Assembly: GCA_015056945.1 (NCBI GenBank)
Contig: SVFH01000013.1
Location: 1-64,000, forward strand
Direction: 5' to 3'
Length of the DNA: 64,000 nt
DNA from: Lachnospiraceae bacterium
GTDB taxonomy: Bacteria > Bacillota > Clostridia > Lachnospirales > Lachnospiraceae
Shown: positions 34,804 to 44,449 of the stretch, one piece after another
Layout of the letters: each line of letters opens with the position of its first letter
Numbering within the stretch: position 1 is the first letter of the stretch
Notes under the pieces: generated by a model
The model's database searches: none
Told to the model about the DNA's origin: nothing
Seen by the model: only the letters and a program-made list of their open reading frames with translations
Translations under genes and position numbers: made by a program

Positions 34804-35421
34804 GTGGAATTTCACGAAAAACTTCAGGAATTAAGGAAACAAAGAGGAATGACGCAAGAAGAATTGGCGAAGGCTTTGTATGTGTCAAGAACTGCTGTCT
34901 CCAAATGGGAGTCCGCAAGAGGATATCCAAGTATTGAATCGTTGAAAGTGATTTCCGGTTTCTTTCATATTTCAATTGATGATTTACTATCGGCAGATAC
35001 CTTGATTTCTTTGGCAGAGAAGGAGAAAGACGGTAAAATATGCAACATCTGCGATTTATTGTTCGGAATGATTGATATTTGTTTCGGACTATTGGCGGTA
35101 CTTCCGTTATATCCGTCTGTTGCGGATGGAATGATTTACTCAGTCAGTCTGTTTGAATACGATGAAGTGAAAAAGTGGATTCTTTTTTGCTACTGGATTT
35201 TTTTTGGATTTATGGTGGTTATGGGACTGGTGAAAATGTTTCTGGCAAAATGCAAGGTGGAAACGGGAAGGCGGATATTAATGGAGCTTTCTTTGGTGAT
35301 AAATGGGATTGTGGTTATTTTTTTGGGCGTGACAAGGGTTCCGTATGCGATTCTTATTTCTTTTTTGCTTTTTGTGTTAAAAGGTATTCTGTTTTTACAA
35401 TGCGCAAAAGCGAATAAATAG
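34804..35421 (+). CDS. XRE-family regulator with C-terminal membrane domain
   Basis: 205 residues, GTG start after AGGAGGGAAG. An N-terminal helix-turn-helix of the XRE family ('LQELRKQRGMTQEELAKALYVSRTAVSKWESARGYPSIESL', in parts; about 5-60) is joined to four hydrophobic segments (about 85-205). Membrane-bound XRE regulators are common in Clostridia and often sense envelope conditions. Ten bases separate it from the PAP2-like gene, so it may control that gene. A terminator lies 30 bases downstream. Confidence 0.88.
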   Translation: MEFHEKLQELRKQRGMTQEELAKALYVSRTAVSKWESARGYPSIESLKVISGFFHISIDDLLSADTLISLAEKEKDGKICNICDLLFGMIDICFGLLAVLPLYPSVADGMIYSVSLFEYDEVKKWILFCYWIFFGFMVVMGLVKMFLAKCKVETGRRILMELSLVINGIVVIFLGVTRVPYAILISFLLFVLKGILFLQCAKANK

Positions 35422-35450
35422 AGCGATATTATATCATAAAAGATTGAAAC

Positions 35451-35502
35451 AGAAGTATGTGGTTTTTGTTTTTGACAAATCCTGCATACTTCTTTTTGTT
35501 TT
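35451..35502 (+). terminator. Terminator after XRE regulator
   Basis: AGAAGTATG (35451-35459) pairs with CATACTTCT (35485-35493), followed by TTTTGTTTTTG. The loop is 25 bases and T-rich. Confidence 0.7.
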
Positions 35503-35591
35503 TGCAAATACTTTTACGGAAAAGCAATAAGTGTTTTTGCACTCGGATTTTTTATGGGAATAAAGGAATAAAAGCAGGAGGAAGAACTTCT

Positions 35592-36668
35592 ATGGAAATG
35601 ACATTGAGATGGTATGGAAGTGCACATGATACGGTGACGCTTTCTCAAATCAGACAGATTCCGGGAGTGAAGGGAGTCATAACCACGCTCTATAACAAGG
35701 CACCCGGAGAAGTCTGGCAACGGGAAGAAATCAGGAAATTGAAGGAAGAAGTTGAAGCGGCGGGACTTCACATTGCAGGTATTGAAAGTGTGAATGTACA
35801 TGAAAGCATTAAGCTTGGCAAACCGGAGCGGGAAGAATACATCGACAATTATGTTCAGACGTTAATAAATCTCGGAGAAGAGGGAATACATCTGGTTTGT
35901 TATAACTTTATGCCTGTATTTGACTGGACAAGGACTGAAATGGCCAAGGTGCGTGAGGATGGTGCGACTGTACTGGCATATACGCAAAAAAAGATTGATG
36001 AACTGATTCCGGAGAGATTGTTTGCTTCTATCAGGGATGATATGAACGGAACCGTAATGCCCGGTTGGGAACCGGAACGAATGGCCAATATCAAAGAGGC
36101 TTTTTTGGAATATGAAGGTTTTTCAAAGGAGAGGTTATTTTCAAATCTGGTTTATTTTTTGCGGGCGCTGATGCCGGTATGCGGAAGATATAACATCAAT
36201 ATGGCAATTCATCCGGATGATCCGGCGTGGCCAGTTTTCGGTTTGCCGCGTATTATGACAAACTGCGATATGCTCACACGCTTACTCAAGGAAGTGGATA
36301 ATGAGCATAACGGAATTACTTTCTGCACCGGTTCTTATGGAACAGATCGGGCAAATGATCTTTGCGAAACCATTCATGCGTTGAAGGGACGTATTCATTT
36401 TGCGCATGTAAGAAACTTGAAATTTCATTCGGAGAGAGAGTTCGAAGAGGCTGCACATCTTTCTGCCGATGGTGATTTTGATATGTATCGCATCATGAAA
36501 GCTTTATATGACATTGGGTTTAACGGTCCGATTCGACCGGATCACGGACGTATGATCTGGGGAGAAAAGGCAATGCCCGGATACGGTTTATATGACAGGG
36601 CTTTGGGGGCAGCTTATTTAAACGGACTTTGGGAAGCAATAGAGAAACAAAGCAGATTCCGTTATTGA
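35592..36668 (+). CDS. uxuA: Mannonate dehydratase
   Basis: 358 residues from the ATG at 35592, preceded by a strong GCAGGAGGAAG site; an upstream in-frame opening is a T-rich leader. UxuA removes water from D-mannonate to give 2-keto-3-deoxygluconate in hexuronate breakdown. Motifs: 'MTLRWYGSAHDTVTLSQIRQIPG' (in parts), 'GIESVNVHESIKLG', 'NMAIHPDDPAWPVFGLPRI' (metal ligand His), 'CTGSYGTDRANDL' and 'GPIRPDHGRMIWGE'. A symporter and a GH2 glycosidase follow within 1.5 kb, which points to glucuronide or related uptake. The other uronate genes (uxaC, uxuB, kdgK) are not in the window. Confidence 0.95.
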   Translation: MEMTLRWYGSAHDTVTLSQIRQIPGVKGVITTLYNKAPGEVWQREEIRKLKEEVEAAGLHIAGIESVNVHESIKLGKPEREEYIDNYVQTLINLGEEGIHLVCYNFMPVFDWTRTEMAKVREDGATVLAYTQKKIDELIPERLFASIRDDMNGTVMPGWEPERMANIKEAFLEYEGFSKERLFSNLVYFLRALMPVCGRYNINMAIHPDDPAWPVFGLPRIMTNCDMLTRLLKEVDNEHNGITFCTGSYGTDRANDLCETIHALKGRIHFAHVRNLKFHSEREFEEAAHLSADGDFDMYRIMKALYDIGFNGPIRPDHGRMIWGEKAMPGYGLYDRALGAAYLNGLWEAIEKQSRFRY

Positions 36669-36720
36669 GATGAAGAGAGAGGAAGTATCGGATTACGGAT
36701 ACGAAATGGAGAAATTTAAT

Positions 36721-38121
36721 ATGGAAAATGGATATAGAAAATTTGGTTTACGGGATAAAATAGGATATTTGTTCGGTGATTTCGGAAATGATTTCACATT
36801 TATATTATCCTCTAGTTTCTTGCTGAAGTTTTACACGGATGTTATGGGAGTGTCTGCAGCTGTAGTTGGTTTTGTCATGATGTTTGCACGGTTTGTTGAT
36901 GCGTTTACGGATATTGCAATGGGGCGGATTTGCGATCAAAGCAGAGGAACCGCGGCCGGTAAATTTAAACCGTGGATATTGCGCATGTGTGTGCCGGTAG
37001 TAGTGTCCTCGTTTCTAATCTATCAAAGTGGCTTGCGGGATGCGCCGATGTGGCTTAAGATTGCGTATCTTTTTGTGACCTATATTTTGTGGGGATCGGT
37101 TTTTTATACGTCGATTAATATTCCGTATGGCTCCATGGCCTCTGCTATTTCGCAGGAGCCTTCCGACAGACAGTCTTTGTCTACGTTCCGAAGTATCGGG
37201 GGTGCGCTGGCAGGTGTCATCATAGGTGCCGGTATTCCGATTCTTGCTTATGATAATGTAAACGGAAACACTGTTTTAAACGGTGGACGATTTACGTTGA
37301 TTGCCGGTGCGCTATCTTTGCTGGCATTGGGATGCTATTTGCTTTGTTACTTTTTGGTGACGGAGCGTGTGCGCCCGGGAGAGGATACAGAAGCGAGAAA
37401 AGAGAACAGTATTCTGAAGATGTTTCGTAATGCAATTCGCAACAGGGCGTTGATTTCCATTATTGCGGCGTCTGTCATGATGCTTCTTGCACAGTTGACG
37501 ATGCAGTCTATGGCGAATTACGTTTATCCGAATTTTTATCAGAATACGGCGGCTCAATCTGCATCTATGGTAGTGATGTTAATCGGTATGTTCGCCGCGG
37601 CAGCAGTGGCAAAACCTCTTGCAACCAGATTCGGTAAAGCAGAAATCAGTGTTGTTGCAAATCTCCTTGCCTGCGCCATTAATGTGCTTTTGTTTTTCTG
37701 GAGACCGGAGAATGTATGGATTTATGTATTGATTCAGGCTGTTTCCTGGTTTGGACTCGGGATTTTTTCTATGGTGAACTGGGCATTGATAACGGATGTA
37801 ATCGACTATTCGGAAATCAAAAACGGAATACGTGAAGACGGTTCTGTCTATGCACTGTATTCTTTTGCGAGAAAAGTGGGCCAGGCTGCATCTGCCGGAT
37901 TGAGCGGGGCGCTTCTTTCTATGATTGGTTATACGCAGGATACGGCATTTGATACGAAAGTGGTAAACGGAATCTATGATATATCCCTCCTTCTTCCGGC
38001 TATCGGATTTCTTTTGCTTGGATTAATTCTTTGGTTTTGGTATCCGCTGCATCGTAAAGAAGTTGAGAAGAATGTAGAAATTTTACGAAATAAAAGAGAA
38101 GAAACAAACAGGAAAGAATAA
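36721..38121 (+). CDS. GPH-family glycoside/uronide:cation symporter
   Basis: 466 residues from the ATG at 36721, which has a GGAGA site and gives the usual family start ('YRKFGLRDKIGYLFGDFGNDF', in parts). An in-frame ATG at 36670 overlaps no site and would add 17 unlikely residues. Twelve membrane helices. Motifs 'DAFTDIAMGRICDQSRG', 'FKPWILRM' and 'DVIDYSEIKNGIREDG' mark the GPH group (MelB, UidB, LacS-type). The pair of genes around it suggests uptake of a glucuronide or other glycoside with Na+ or H+. It follows uxuA by 52 bases. Confidence 0.9.
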   Translation: MENGYRKFGLRDKIGYLFGDFGNDFTFILSSSFLLKFYTDVMGVSAAVVGFVMMFARFVDAFTDIAMGRICDQSRGTAAGKFKPWILRMCVPVVVSSFLIYQSGLRDAPMWLKIAYLFVTYILWGSVFYTSINIPYGSMASAISQEPSDRQSLSTFRSIGGALAGVIIGAGIPILAYDNVNGNTVLNGGRFTLIAGALSLLALGCYLLCYFLVTERVRPGEDTEARKENSILKMFRNAIRNRALISIIAASVMMLLAQLTMQSMANYVYPNFYQNTAAQSASMVVMLIGMFAAAAVAKPLATRFGKAEISVVANLLACAINVLLFFWRPENVWIYVLIQAVSWFGLGIFSMVNWALITDVIDYSEIKNGIREDGSVYALYSFARKVGQAASAGLSGALLSMIGYTQDTAFDTKVVNGIYDISLLLPAIGFLLLGLILWFWYPLHRKEVEKNVEILRNKREETNRKE

Positions 38122-38162
38122 TTATGTAAACTATAAAGTGTGAGAGCAGAAAGGATGTAGAA

Positions 38163-40403
38163 ATGAGAAAAATCACGGATTTTAACCGAAAATGGGCTTT
38201 TACAAAGGATGCAGATTCCGTGCCGGAGGAAATGCCAAAAAGATGGAATTATGTTAACTTGCCGCATACGTGGAATGATATAGACGGACAAGATGGTGGA
38301 AATGATTATTATCGTGGAAGCGGATATTATGCCAAAAAGTTTGATAAAGATGAATTTCCGAATGCAGGGAAACATTTTCTGGAAATCAAAGGTGCAAATT
38401 CTTTGGCCAAAGTTTATCTGAACGGAAATCTGATTTGTAAACATGAGGGCGGTTATGCAACATTTCGCGCGGAGTTAAAGGACTTAAAGGAGAAAGATAA
38501 TCTGTTAGTCATAGAAGTGAGCAATGCCGAGAATGATTATGTATATCCGCAAAAAGCAGACTTTACGTTTTATGGCGGATTATACAGAGAAGTTTCCGTT
38601 ATTTCGGTTCCTGAGACACATTTTGAAATGGAACGTCTCGGTACACCGGGCATGAAAGTGATGCCGGTTGTGGATGGGAATAATGCAAACGTAGAAGTAT
38701 GCGTGGAGTGTGTGAATGCGGGGACGGACCATAAGCTTTTGATTGAAATTGAAGATGCAAAAGGGGGGCGTATTGCGACCTTTGAAGGAAACGGACTGGA
38801 GCAGTGTGCGAAATTTGTAATCAAAAATGTGCATCTTTGGCATGGAAAAAAGGATCCTTATCTGTATAAAGCAGTGGCCACTCTTATAAAAGACGGAGAG
38901 GAACTTGACCGGATCAGTACGCATTTTGGTTGCAGAAGTTTTGTGATTGATGCGCATGAAGGCTTTCTTTTAAACGGACAGAAATATCCGCTTCGAGGAG
39001 TTTCACGTCATCAGGACAGATGGGGTGTCGGAAATGCGCTTACAAGACTGCATCATAAGGAAGACATGGAACTAATCCGTGAACTGGGAGCAAACAGTGT
39101 GCGTCTTGCTCATTACCAGCATGATCAGTATTTTTATAATCTTTGTGATATTTACGGTATTATTGTATGGGCAGAAATTCCGTATATTTCGGAACATCTC
39201 GAAAAAGGACGTGATAATACAAAGCAGGCAATGGAAGAATTGATTTGCCAGAACTATAATCATCCAAGTATTGTTGTCTGGGGGCTTTCCAATGAAATTA
39301 CGATGGCGGGAAATCCGGGAAATGATCTTGTTGCAAATCATATGATGCTAAATGATCTTGCGCATAAAATGGATCCGACACGTCTTACAACCGTTGCGGC
39401 CGTTACCATGTGTGATCCCAAAGAACTTTACCTGAAAGTACCGGATGTCATTGCATACAATCATTATTTCGGTTGGTACGGCGGAGATGTATCCATGAAC
39501 GGACCATGGTTTGACAAGTTTCATCGAGAGTTCCCAAATGTGCCGGTTGGCGTTAGTGAGTACGGTTGTGAGGCATTAAACTGGCATACTTCCAATCCGA
39601 CCCAGGGAGATTATACGGAAGAATATCAGGCATATTATCACGAGGAGTTAATCAAGCAGTTGTTTTCACGCGATTATCTCTGGTGCACGTATGTATGGAA
39701 TATGTTTGATTTCGGCGCCGATGCAAGAAATGAAGGCGGAGAAAACGGACAGAATCATAAAGGTCTTGTGACATTTGACAGAAAATATAAAAAGGATGCC
39801 TTCTATGCCTATAAGGCATGGCTTTCGGAAGAGGGATTTGTTCATATCTGCGGGAAACGTTATGTGGACAGAGTAGAAAGCATGACAAGAGTCACGGTAT
39901 ACAGTAACCTTGCCAAAGTGGAACTTCTGGTAAACGGAAAGCATTTTGATACCAAGGAAAGTACCAATCATTTCTTCTATTTTGATGTGCCGAATGAAGG
40001 AGAAACACATCTGATGGCCATTGCAGGACCTCATACGGATGTTTCATTCTTCCGTAAGGTCGGCAAGTTTAATGAGGATTACCGGTTAAAAGAGAAAGGG
40101 GCTGTTTTAAACTGGTTTGATGTACGTCAGCCCGAAGGATATTTTTCTTTGAATGATAAAATTTCCGATATTCTTGCCGTGAAGGAAAGCAGAAATGCAT
40201 TAGAAAAATTTTTCCTGGCAGCAGCATCAAAATCACAGGAGAAAAGTATGATGGGCGAAGCTTTTTCCAATAGCGAAATGCTGACTATGATGGGCAACTT
40301 CACCGTATTGCGACTGTCCGGTCTTATGGGAACTGCAGGGGTGAATGTGACGAAGGAAGAATTGCTTGGGTTAAATGAGGAATTGAATAAAGTAAAAAAG
40401 TAA
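38163..40403 (+). CDS. GH2 beta-glycosidase (beta-galactosidase or beta-glucuronidase)
   Basis: 746 residues. Sugar-binding, sandwich and barrel domains of family GH2 are seen in order: 'WNYVNLPHTWNDIDGQDGG' (early), 'FTFYGGLYREVSVI', 'LRGVSRHQDRWGVGNA', the acid/base Glu378 in 'VVWGLSNEIT' and the nucleophile Glu466 in 'PVGVSEYGCEA'. After the barrel comes 'NHKGLVTFDRKYKKDAFY' (Asn531, Lys533). That N-x-K pair is a mark of glucuronidases, but many beta-galactosidases of this branch carry it too. No signal peptide is present, so it acts inside the cell. The context (uxuA, GPH symporter) favours a uronide, without proof. A C-terminal domain of about 120 residues follows. Confidence 0.85.
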   Translation: MRKITDFNRKWAFTKDADSVPEEMPKRWNYVNLPHTWNDIDGQDGGNDYYRGSGYYAKKFDKDEFPNAGKHFLEIKGANSLAKVYLNGNLICKHEGGYATFRAELKDLKEKDNLLVIEVSNAENDYVYPQKADFTFYGGLYREVSVISVPETHFEMERLGTPGMKVMPVVDGNNANVEVCVECVNAGTDHKLLIEIEDAKGGRIATFEGNGLEQCAKFVIKNVHLWHGKKDPYLYKAVATLIKDGEELDRISTHFGCRSFVIDAHEGFLLNGQKYPLRGVSRHQDRWGVGNALTRLHHKEDMELIRELGANSVRLAHYQHDQYFYNLCDIYGIIVWAEIPYISEHLEKGRDNTKQAMEELICQNYNHPSIVVWGLSNEITMAGNPGNDLVANHMMLNDLAHKMDPTRLTTVAAVTMCDPKELYLKVPDVIAYNHYFGWYGGDVSMNGPWFDKFHREFPNVPVGVSEYGCEALNWHTSNPTQGDYTEEYQAYYHEELIKQLFSRDYLWCTYVWNMFDFGADARNEGGENGQNHKGLVTFDRKYKKDAFYAYKAWLSEEGFVHICGKRYVDRVESMTRVTVYSNLAKVELLVNGKHFDTKESTNHFFYFDVPNEGETHLMAIAGPHTDVSFFRKVGKFNEDYRLKEKGAVLNWFDVRQPEGYFSLNDKISDILAVKESRNALEKFFLAAASKSQEKSMMGEAFSNSEMLTMMGNFTVLRLSGLMGTAGVNVTKEELLGLNEELNKVKK

Positions 40404-40474
40404 GCTGTCAGAAAAATGGAAAAGTTTGTATAAGTCAGCAATTAACGGAAATACTGTTTTTTGTAATCGTGCAT

Positions 40475-40496
40475 GGGGGAGCCTGAAGCGTCCCCC
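40475..40496 (+). other. GC-rich hairpin before coat-like gene
   Basis: GGGGGA (40475-40480) pairs with TCCCCC (40491-40496) with a ten-base loop, in the 130-base gap between GH2 and the next gene. No T run follows, so it is not a typical terminator. Its role is unknown. Confidence 0.35.
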
Positions 40497-40536
40497 TGTG
40501 TACGGATTAAAATCCAAATCAAGAAAGGAAATTCAT

Positions 40537-40992
40537 ATGTTAAAAGAAAAAGAAATTCAGGCAATCAATGATTTGTGTACACAGGAGCAGTGCTGTATTG
40601 AAAAGTATAATAAGTATAAGAATGAAGCAAAGGACCCTGTCTTAAAAGATCTTTTTGCGCAGATTGCTTCTAAGGAAGAGGAACATCTGCATTCCTTAAA
40701 TCAGGTATTGGCAGGTAAAACACCTTCCTGCGATTGCAATGACGACAGCGGCAAGAAGTATAATCCTGAAGCAACCTATGATTCCCTGACGAATTCAGAG
40801 GATAAAAAATCCGATAATTTCCTTGTGACAGATTGTATCGGAACTGAAAAGATGGTGTCCGGCGAATATAACAACAATGTGTTTATTTTTGCGGATGCTG
40901 CAATTCGTAAGCTTCTTGCTGATATTCAGATTGAAGAACAGAATCATGCAGAAATGCTTTATAAGTATAAAACTGCTAACGGCATGGCGTAA
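40537..40992 (+). CDS. Ferritin-like spore coat-type protein
   Basis: 151 residues from the ATG at 40537 after AAAGGA. Two helical pairs carry 'QCCIEKYNKYKNEAKDPVLKDLFAQIASKEEEHLHSL' and 'AAIRKLLADIQIEEQNHAEMLYKYKTANGM' (in parts), which give Glu/His positions like a ferritin-like metal site (EEEHLH, EEQNHAEM). Clostridial coat proteins of the CotF/ferritin-like group have this layout. A Cys-rich loop 'SCDCNDDSGKKY' lies between. The family assignment is moderate and the sporulation role is inferred. A terminator and a copy of the repeat follow. Confidence 0.7.
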   Translation: MLKEKEIQAINDLCTQEQCCIEKYNKYKNEAKDPVLKDLFAQIASKEEEHLHSLNQVLAGKTPSCDCNDDSGKKYNPEATYDSLTNSEDKKSDNFLVTDCIGTEKMVSGEYNNNVFIFADAAIRKLLADIQIEEQNHAEMLYKYKTANGMA

Positions 40993-41020
40993 GTGTTTGA
41001 AATAGTTATATAGTTTATAA

Positions 41021-41068
41021 AAGTTCTTTCCTGTTACCAATTGATTGGTGGCGGGGAAGAACTTTTTT
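41021..41068 (+). terminator. Terminator after coat-like gene
   Basis: Eleven-base-pair stem (41021-41031 with 41054-41064, one G-T pair) capped by a second hairpin ACCAA-TTGA-TTGGT, followed by T residues to 41068. The right arm (GAACTTTTTT) can also pair with GAAAAAGTTC beyond the palindromic repeat, so the two structures could compete. Confidence 0.85.
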
Positions 41069-41116
41069 CTTGCATAGGAAATTCCTATGCAAGAAAAAGT
41101 TCCGGAATGTTCCGGC
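41064..41116 (+). repeat. Full copy of palindromic repeat after terminator
   Basis: A perfect 23-bp palindrome at 41070-41092, identical to the copy at 14107-14129. Flanking TTTTTC and GAAAAA extend it to a 17-bp stem around a single central A. CCGGAA-TG-TTCCGG forms a second hairpin at 41103-41116. The GC-rich part after it differs in sequence from the copies at 10014 and 14101. Confidence 0.75.
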
Positions 41117-41262
41117 ATGACAGAATGCTGTATACTGTCAAAAATATGCTAGTAGAAAATAACGAATTGATGTATAATAGTAGTATTGTTTGTTGGGACA
41201 ATCAAACGTGCTCATGAAACGAAAGAAGGGAAACAGATGCACTTATGGAGGAGGGGAAAACA

Positions 41263-42531
41263 ATGGGAAGAAAAAGAAGTGAACAAAAAAGTGACGAAAA
41301 GAATGATTTGTTTTTGTCTTTTGTGAAAGACACAAAGGAGTTTTTTGCAACAGGAAAGCAACCTGATAGTTGCGCCAGGGATATGCAGTACAGTTTGGAA
41401 CTACAGAAAAACAGACTGGATGAAAAAGGTCTTTCCATGAATTATGAGTTTATAGCGAGAGGTCATTTGTCTGATCGGACGCGTATCACGCATAAGCAGG
41501 AAGATGCACGTTATAAATCTAAAGTAGGTTATCGTTCCTGCCGGTTTGAAAGAAAGATTTTCAGGGGAAAGAAAAAAGTATATTCTCTTTCCGCGAACCG
41601 GATTTTGTATATGACAGTCATGGATACCAAGGGAGAGCAAATGGTAGAAAATGAGGATTATGTATGTCCGAATTGTGGTGCGGTCAGTACAGTAAAGGGT
41701 TTGTTGGACGGCTGCGATTACTGCAATACATTTTTTAAGATTGATGAGCTGTTTCCGAAAGTAACAAACTTTTTTATGGTAGTAGATTTCGGGATGACCG
41801 GACGTGAGATGATTCCCCGTATGATTTTGACTATGATTTTGTCGTATCCTTTGTGGGGCATTTTGTTAGCGGGCATGTTTCATTACAGTGAAGGGTATGA
41901 TATTTTAACAAGTGCAGTCATGGGAGGAATCCTTGCGGTTTTAGCAACTCCTTTTTTGGGATATGCATTATTTTCAATCTTGATAATACTTTCTTTGGTT
42001 TATCATGCTGTCAGAGAATCTGCTATGGGCTTTAGGGCGGGAGGCTCCGATAAGAAGTTTGAGAATCTGATGCGGGAATATTCGCCGGAATGTTCTTTTC
42101 CGTATTTTTCCGGGAAAGTAATTAGTATGTTGAGAATGCTTATGTATGCAAAGGATGTGCAGGAATTGCCCTTTTACACGGGAGAAGCGGTAGGCGATAT
42201 CTTTTCGGATATTGTGGATGCCCATCACAGAGGAGGACTGGCGCTAAGAGACTTTAAGGTGGAAGGCGATTATTGTTATGTGACAGTAGATGCATATATG
42301 GATCTTGTTTATGCGAAGCGGAAAGTGCGTGATAAAAGGAAGGTGTTTCGCATGATGTTGAAAAAGAATATCACGAAGCCGGTTGATTTGAACTTCTCCA
42401 TTTCCAAGATTCACTGTAAAAATTGTGATACCAGCTTCGATGCTACCAGACAGTGTAATTGCCCAAGCTGCGGAACAAGATATGAGGTTGCGGATGATGA
42501 CTGGGTAGTGATGAGCGTTGAGAAAAGATAG
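41263..42531 (+). CDS. Tim44-like domain protein with zinc ribbons
   Basis: 422 residues from the ATG at 41263, which has a GGAGGAGGGG site. Order: a charged N-terminus, a zinc ribbon 'YVCPNCGAVSTVKGLLDGCDYC' (about 132-155), two membrane helices (about 185-255), a Tim44-like fold (about 280-380) and a C-terminal ribbon 'IHCKNCDTSFDATRQCNCPSCGTRYE' (in parts). Tim44-like proteins of bacteria are poorly known; the zinc-membrane-zinc layout is frequent in Clostridia. A TATAAT-like hexamer lies at 41173-41178. It may be co-transcribed with the membrane protein 64 bases downstream. Confidence 0.7.
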   Translation: MGRKRSEQKSDEKNDLFLSFVKDTKEFFATGKQPDSCARDMQYSLELQKNRLDEKGLSMNYEFIARGHLSDRTRITHKQEDARYKSKVGYRSCRFERKIFRGKKKVYSLSANRILYMTVMDTKGEQMVENEDYVCPNCGAVSTVKGLLDGCDYCNTFFKIDELFPKVTNFFMVVDFGMTGREMIPRMILTMILSYPLWGILLAGMFHYSEGYDILTSAVMGGILAVLATPFLGYALFSILIILSLVYHAVRESAMGFRAGGSDKKFENLMREYSPECSFPYFSGKVISMLRMLMYAKDVQELPFYTGEAVGDIFSDIVDAHHRGGLALRDFKVEGDYCYVTVDAYMDLVYAKRKVRDKRKVFRMMLKKNITKPVDLNFSISKIHCKNCDTSFDATRQCNCPSCGTRYEVADDDWVVMSVEKR

Positions 42532-42595
42532 TTTTTTGTTATAATATGCCTTAATGTAGAACAAGTGGGGGATAAAACTCTGAAAGGAGCAGAAA

Positions 42596-43114
42596 ATGGC
42601 CGGACGCGAGATACAGGGCGAACATGGTGTGTTCGCGGCAAGAGAAGGAGAGCAGTTTGGAGAGTTGTTTGCAATTCTCTTTCTTTGGGTGATAGGATTT
42701 TTAATTGTTATCGGTTATATTGTGGAAATTAAGGAGTATAATGAGGCTAAAAAAAGTGGAGATTGGATTGTATGTGAAGCAACTTTGATTGATTCGTACA
42801 GCGAGTATTATGAGGATTCTGATGGGGATAGGTATAAACAATATTTTCATGTTTTTGAGTATGAAGCTCCCAATGGAAAAACATACGAACATGTTGAAAA
42901 AACCGGAAAAGAAGCAAAAGACAGACTCTATTATGAAGTGCTTGTGAAAGAAAAAAAGAATTCGGAATCCATTATGAGGCCATTTGAAGCAAGTGGAGTC
43001 GATGTAACTTTTATTTTTGGCATTATTATAGTGCTTCTGCCTGTTCCAATCTTAATAAGATTAATTTATGTGTGGAAAAACATACCGGACTGGAGAAGCA
43101 AATACGATTTATAA
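42596..43114 (+). CDS. DUF3592-like membrane protein
   Basis: 172 residues. Hydrophobic segments near residues 23-42 and 138-160 bracket an extracytoplasmic beta domain with 'IVCEATLIDSYSEYYEDSDGDRYKQYFHVFEYEAPNGKTYE' (read in parts), the pattern of DUF3592 proteins. The family has no known biochemical role. It starts after GAAAGGAGC, 64 bases after the Tim44-like gene. An Arg/Glu-rich lead ('GREIQGEHGVFAAREGEQFGE') precedes the first helix. Confidence 0.65.
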   Translation: MAGREIQGEHGVFAAREGEQFGELFAILFLWVIGFLIVIGYIVEIKEYNEAKKSGDWIVCEATLIDSYSEYYEDSDGDRYKQYFHVFEYEAPNGKTYEHVEKTGKEAKDRLYYEVLVKEKKNSESIMRPFEASGVDVTFIFGIIIVLLPVPILIRLIYVWKNIPDWRSKYDL

Positions 43115-43183
43115 ATGCTTCCAACAATAAGTAATATGATTTGAAAACGACAGCAAAATAAACCATTTGAAAGGAACGACAAG

Positions 43184-44338
43184 ATGAATAATTCAGATAT
43201 TTTAGAACTTCGTAAGCGCCTGAAAAAGACCGATTCTTCCGTAACGAGAATTACCGGTTGCTATGTAACCGGAGAAAATAAAAAAATCCAGACCTATATT
43301 GATACGGATTTTGCGGATTTGGAAGAAGCAGAACAGTTTAAATACATAGACCTTTTCAAGAAGGGATTGTCCGGCGTGCTCGGAAAAAATCTTTTGAATC
43401 TTTCCTTCAGTCGAGAGAAAGAGGAGGAGTCGATGCAGTCTCTTCTTGCATTGCGTGCAAGTGAATTGAAGGATAAGGCAATTCTTGATGCCTTTTATCA
43501 GAAAGTAATCGATACCTATTATTATGTGGGGAACTATTTGATTCTTCTTATGTATGATGTTTACGATGTTATGACAAAAACATCTGATAAAATGTCCCTT
43601 GATGAGTCCGAAGAAGTATATACATATTGTCTTTGCTGCATCTGCCCTGTAAATTTATCCAAGCCGGGACTAAGTTATCATGCAGAAGAAAATGTTATTG
43701 CAAACCGTAACCGTGACTGGGTTGTGGAAATGCCCGATACAGCATTTCTTTATCCGGCATTCAATGACAGGAGCTGTGATGTAAATGAAGTTCTCTACTA
43801 TGTAAAAAGCACGGATGCGATGCATGATGAATTTGTAGAGGGTGTGCTTGGGTGTGAAACCACGATTCCCTCAACCGTTGAAAAAGAAATTTTTAATCAG
43901 ATTGTGGAAGATGTGATTAATGAAGTCCCTGAGTATGATACGTTTGAGGTGGTACGCTCTATTCAGAGTGAACTGAATGATATGGTTGAAAACCACATGG
44001 CGTATGAACCGACAACACTTGATTGTGAGGGGGTAAAGGACCTTTTGCATCGAAGTGGTGTGAAAGAAGAACATCTCCCTATCGTGGAAGAGAAGTTTGC
44101 CAAATCGGCGGGACAAGACGGGAAATTGAACATTGACAGCCTTTGTGAGAAGAAGAATTTCGAGGTGAAATCTGACAATCTTCAGATTAAACTGAAGCCG
44201 GAGGCAACAGATGTTGTGGAGATTCGCATCATTGACGGCCGGAAGTGTATTGTCATTCCGATGAATTCCGATATAGAGGTAAACGGAATTGTAAAAAGAA
44301 TTGTAAAAGAACTTGAAGGCGACGATATTATAGAGTAA
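43184..44338 (+). CDS. DUF4317-family protein
   Basis: 384 residues, soluble, no signal peptide. The start 'DILELRKRLKKTDSSVTRITGCYV' and the middle 'TYCLCCICPVNLSKPGLSYH' match the DUF4317 family found almost only in Firmicutes anaerobes. The family has no assigned function. It has the GAAAGGA site expected of a real gene and stands 70 bases after the DUF3592-like gene. A possible small membrane peptide and a cysteine-cluster protein follow on the same strand. Confidence 0.85.
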   Translation: MNNSDILELRKRLKKTDSSVTRITGCYVTGENKKIQTYIDTDFADLEEAEQFKYIDLFKKGLSGVLGKNLLNLSFSREKEEESMQSLLALRASELKDKAILDAFYQKVIDTYYYVGNYLILLMYDVYDVMTKTSDKMSLDESEEVYTYCLCCICPVNLSKPGLSYHAEENVIANRNRDWVVEMPDTAFLYPAFNDRSCDVNEVLYYVKSTDAMHDEFVEGVLGCETTIPSTVEKEIFNQIVEDVINEVPEYDTFEVVRSIQSELNDMVENHMAYEPTTLDCEGVKDLLHRSGVKEEHLPIVEEKFAKSAGQDGKLNIDSLCEKKNFEVKSDNLQIKLKPEATDVVEIRIIDGRKCIVIPMNSDIEVNGIVKRIVKELEGDDIIE

Positions 44339-44449
44339 AATATAAGAGGTTTTAGATGACAATAAGAACCGATGCATGTAAGACGCAATCGGAAGAATTA
44401 TCAGAAAGGAAGTATGACGTAGAAGGTGACGTTATACAAACAGTGAAAC

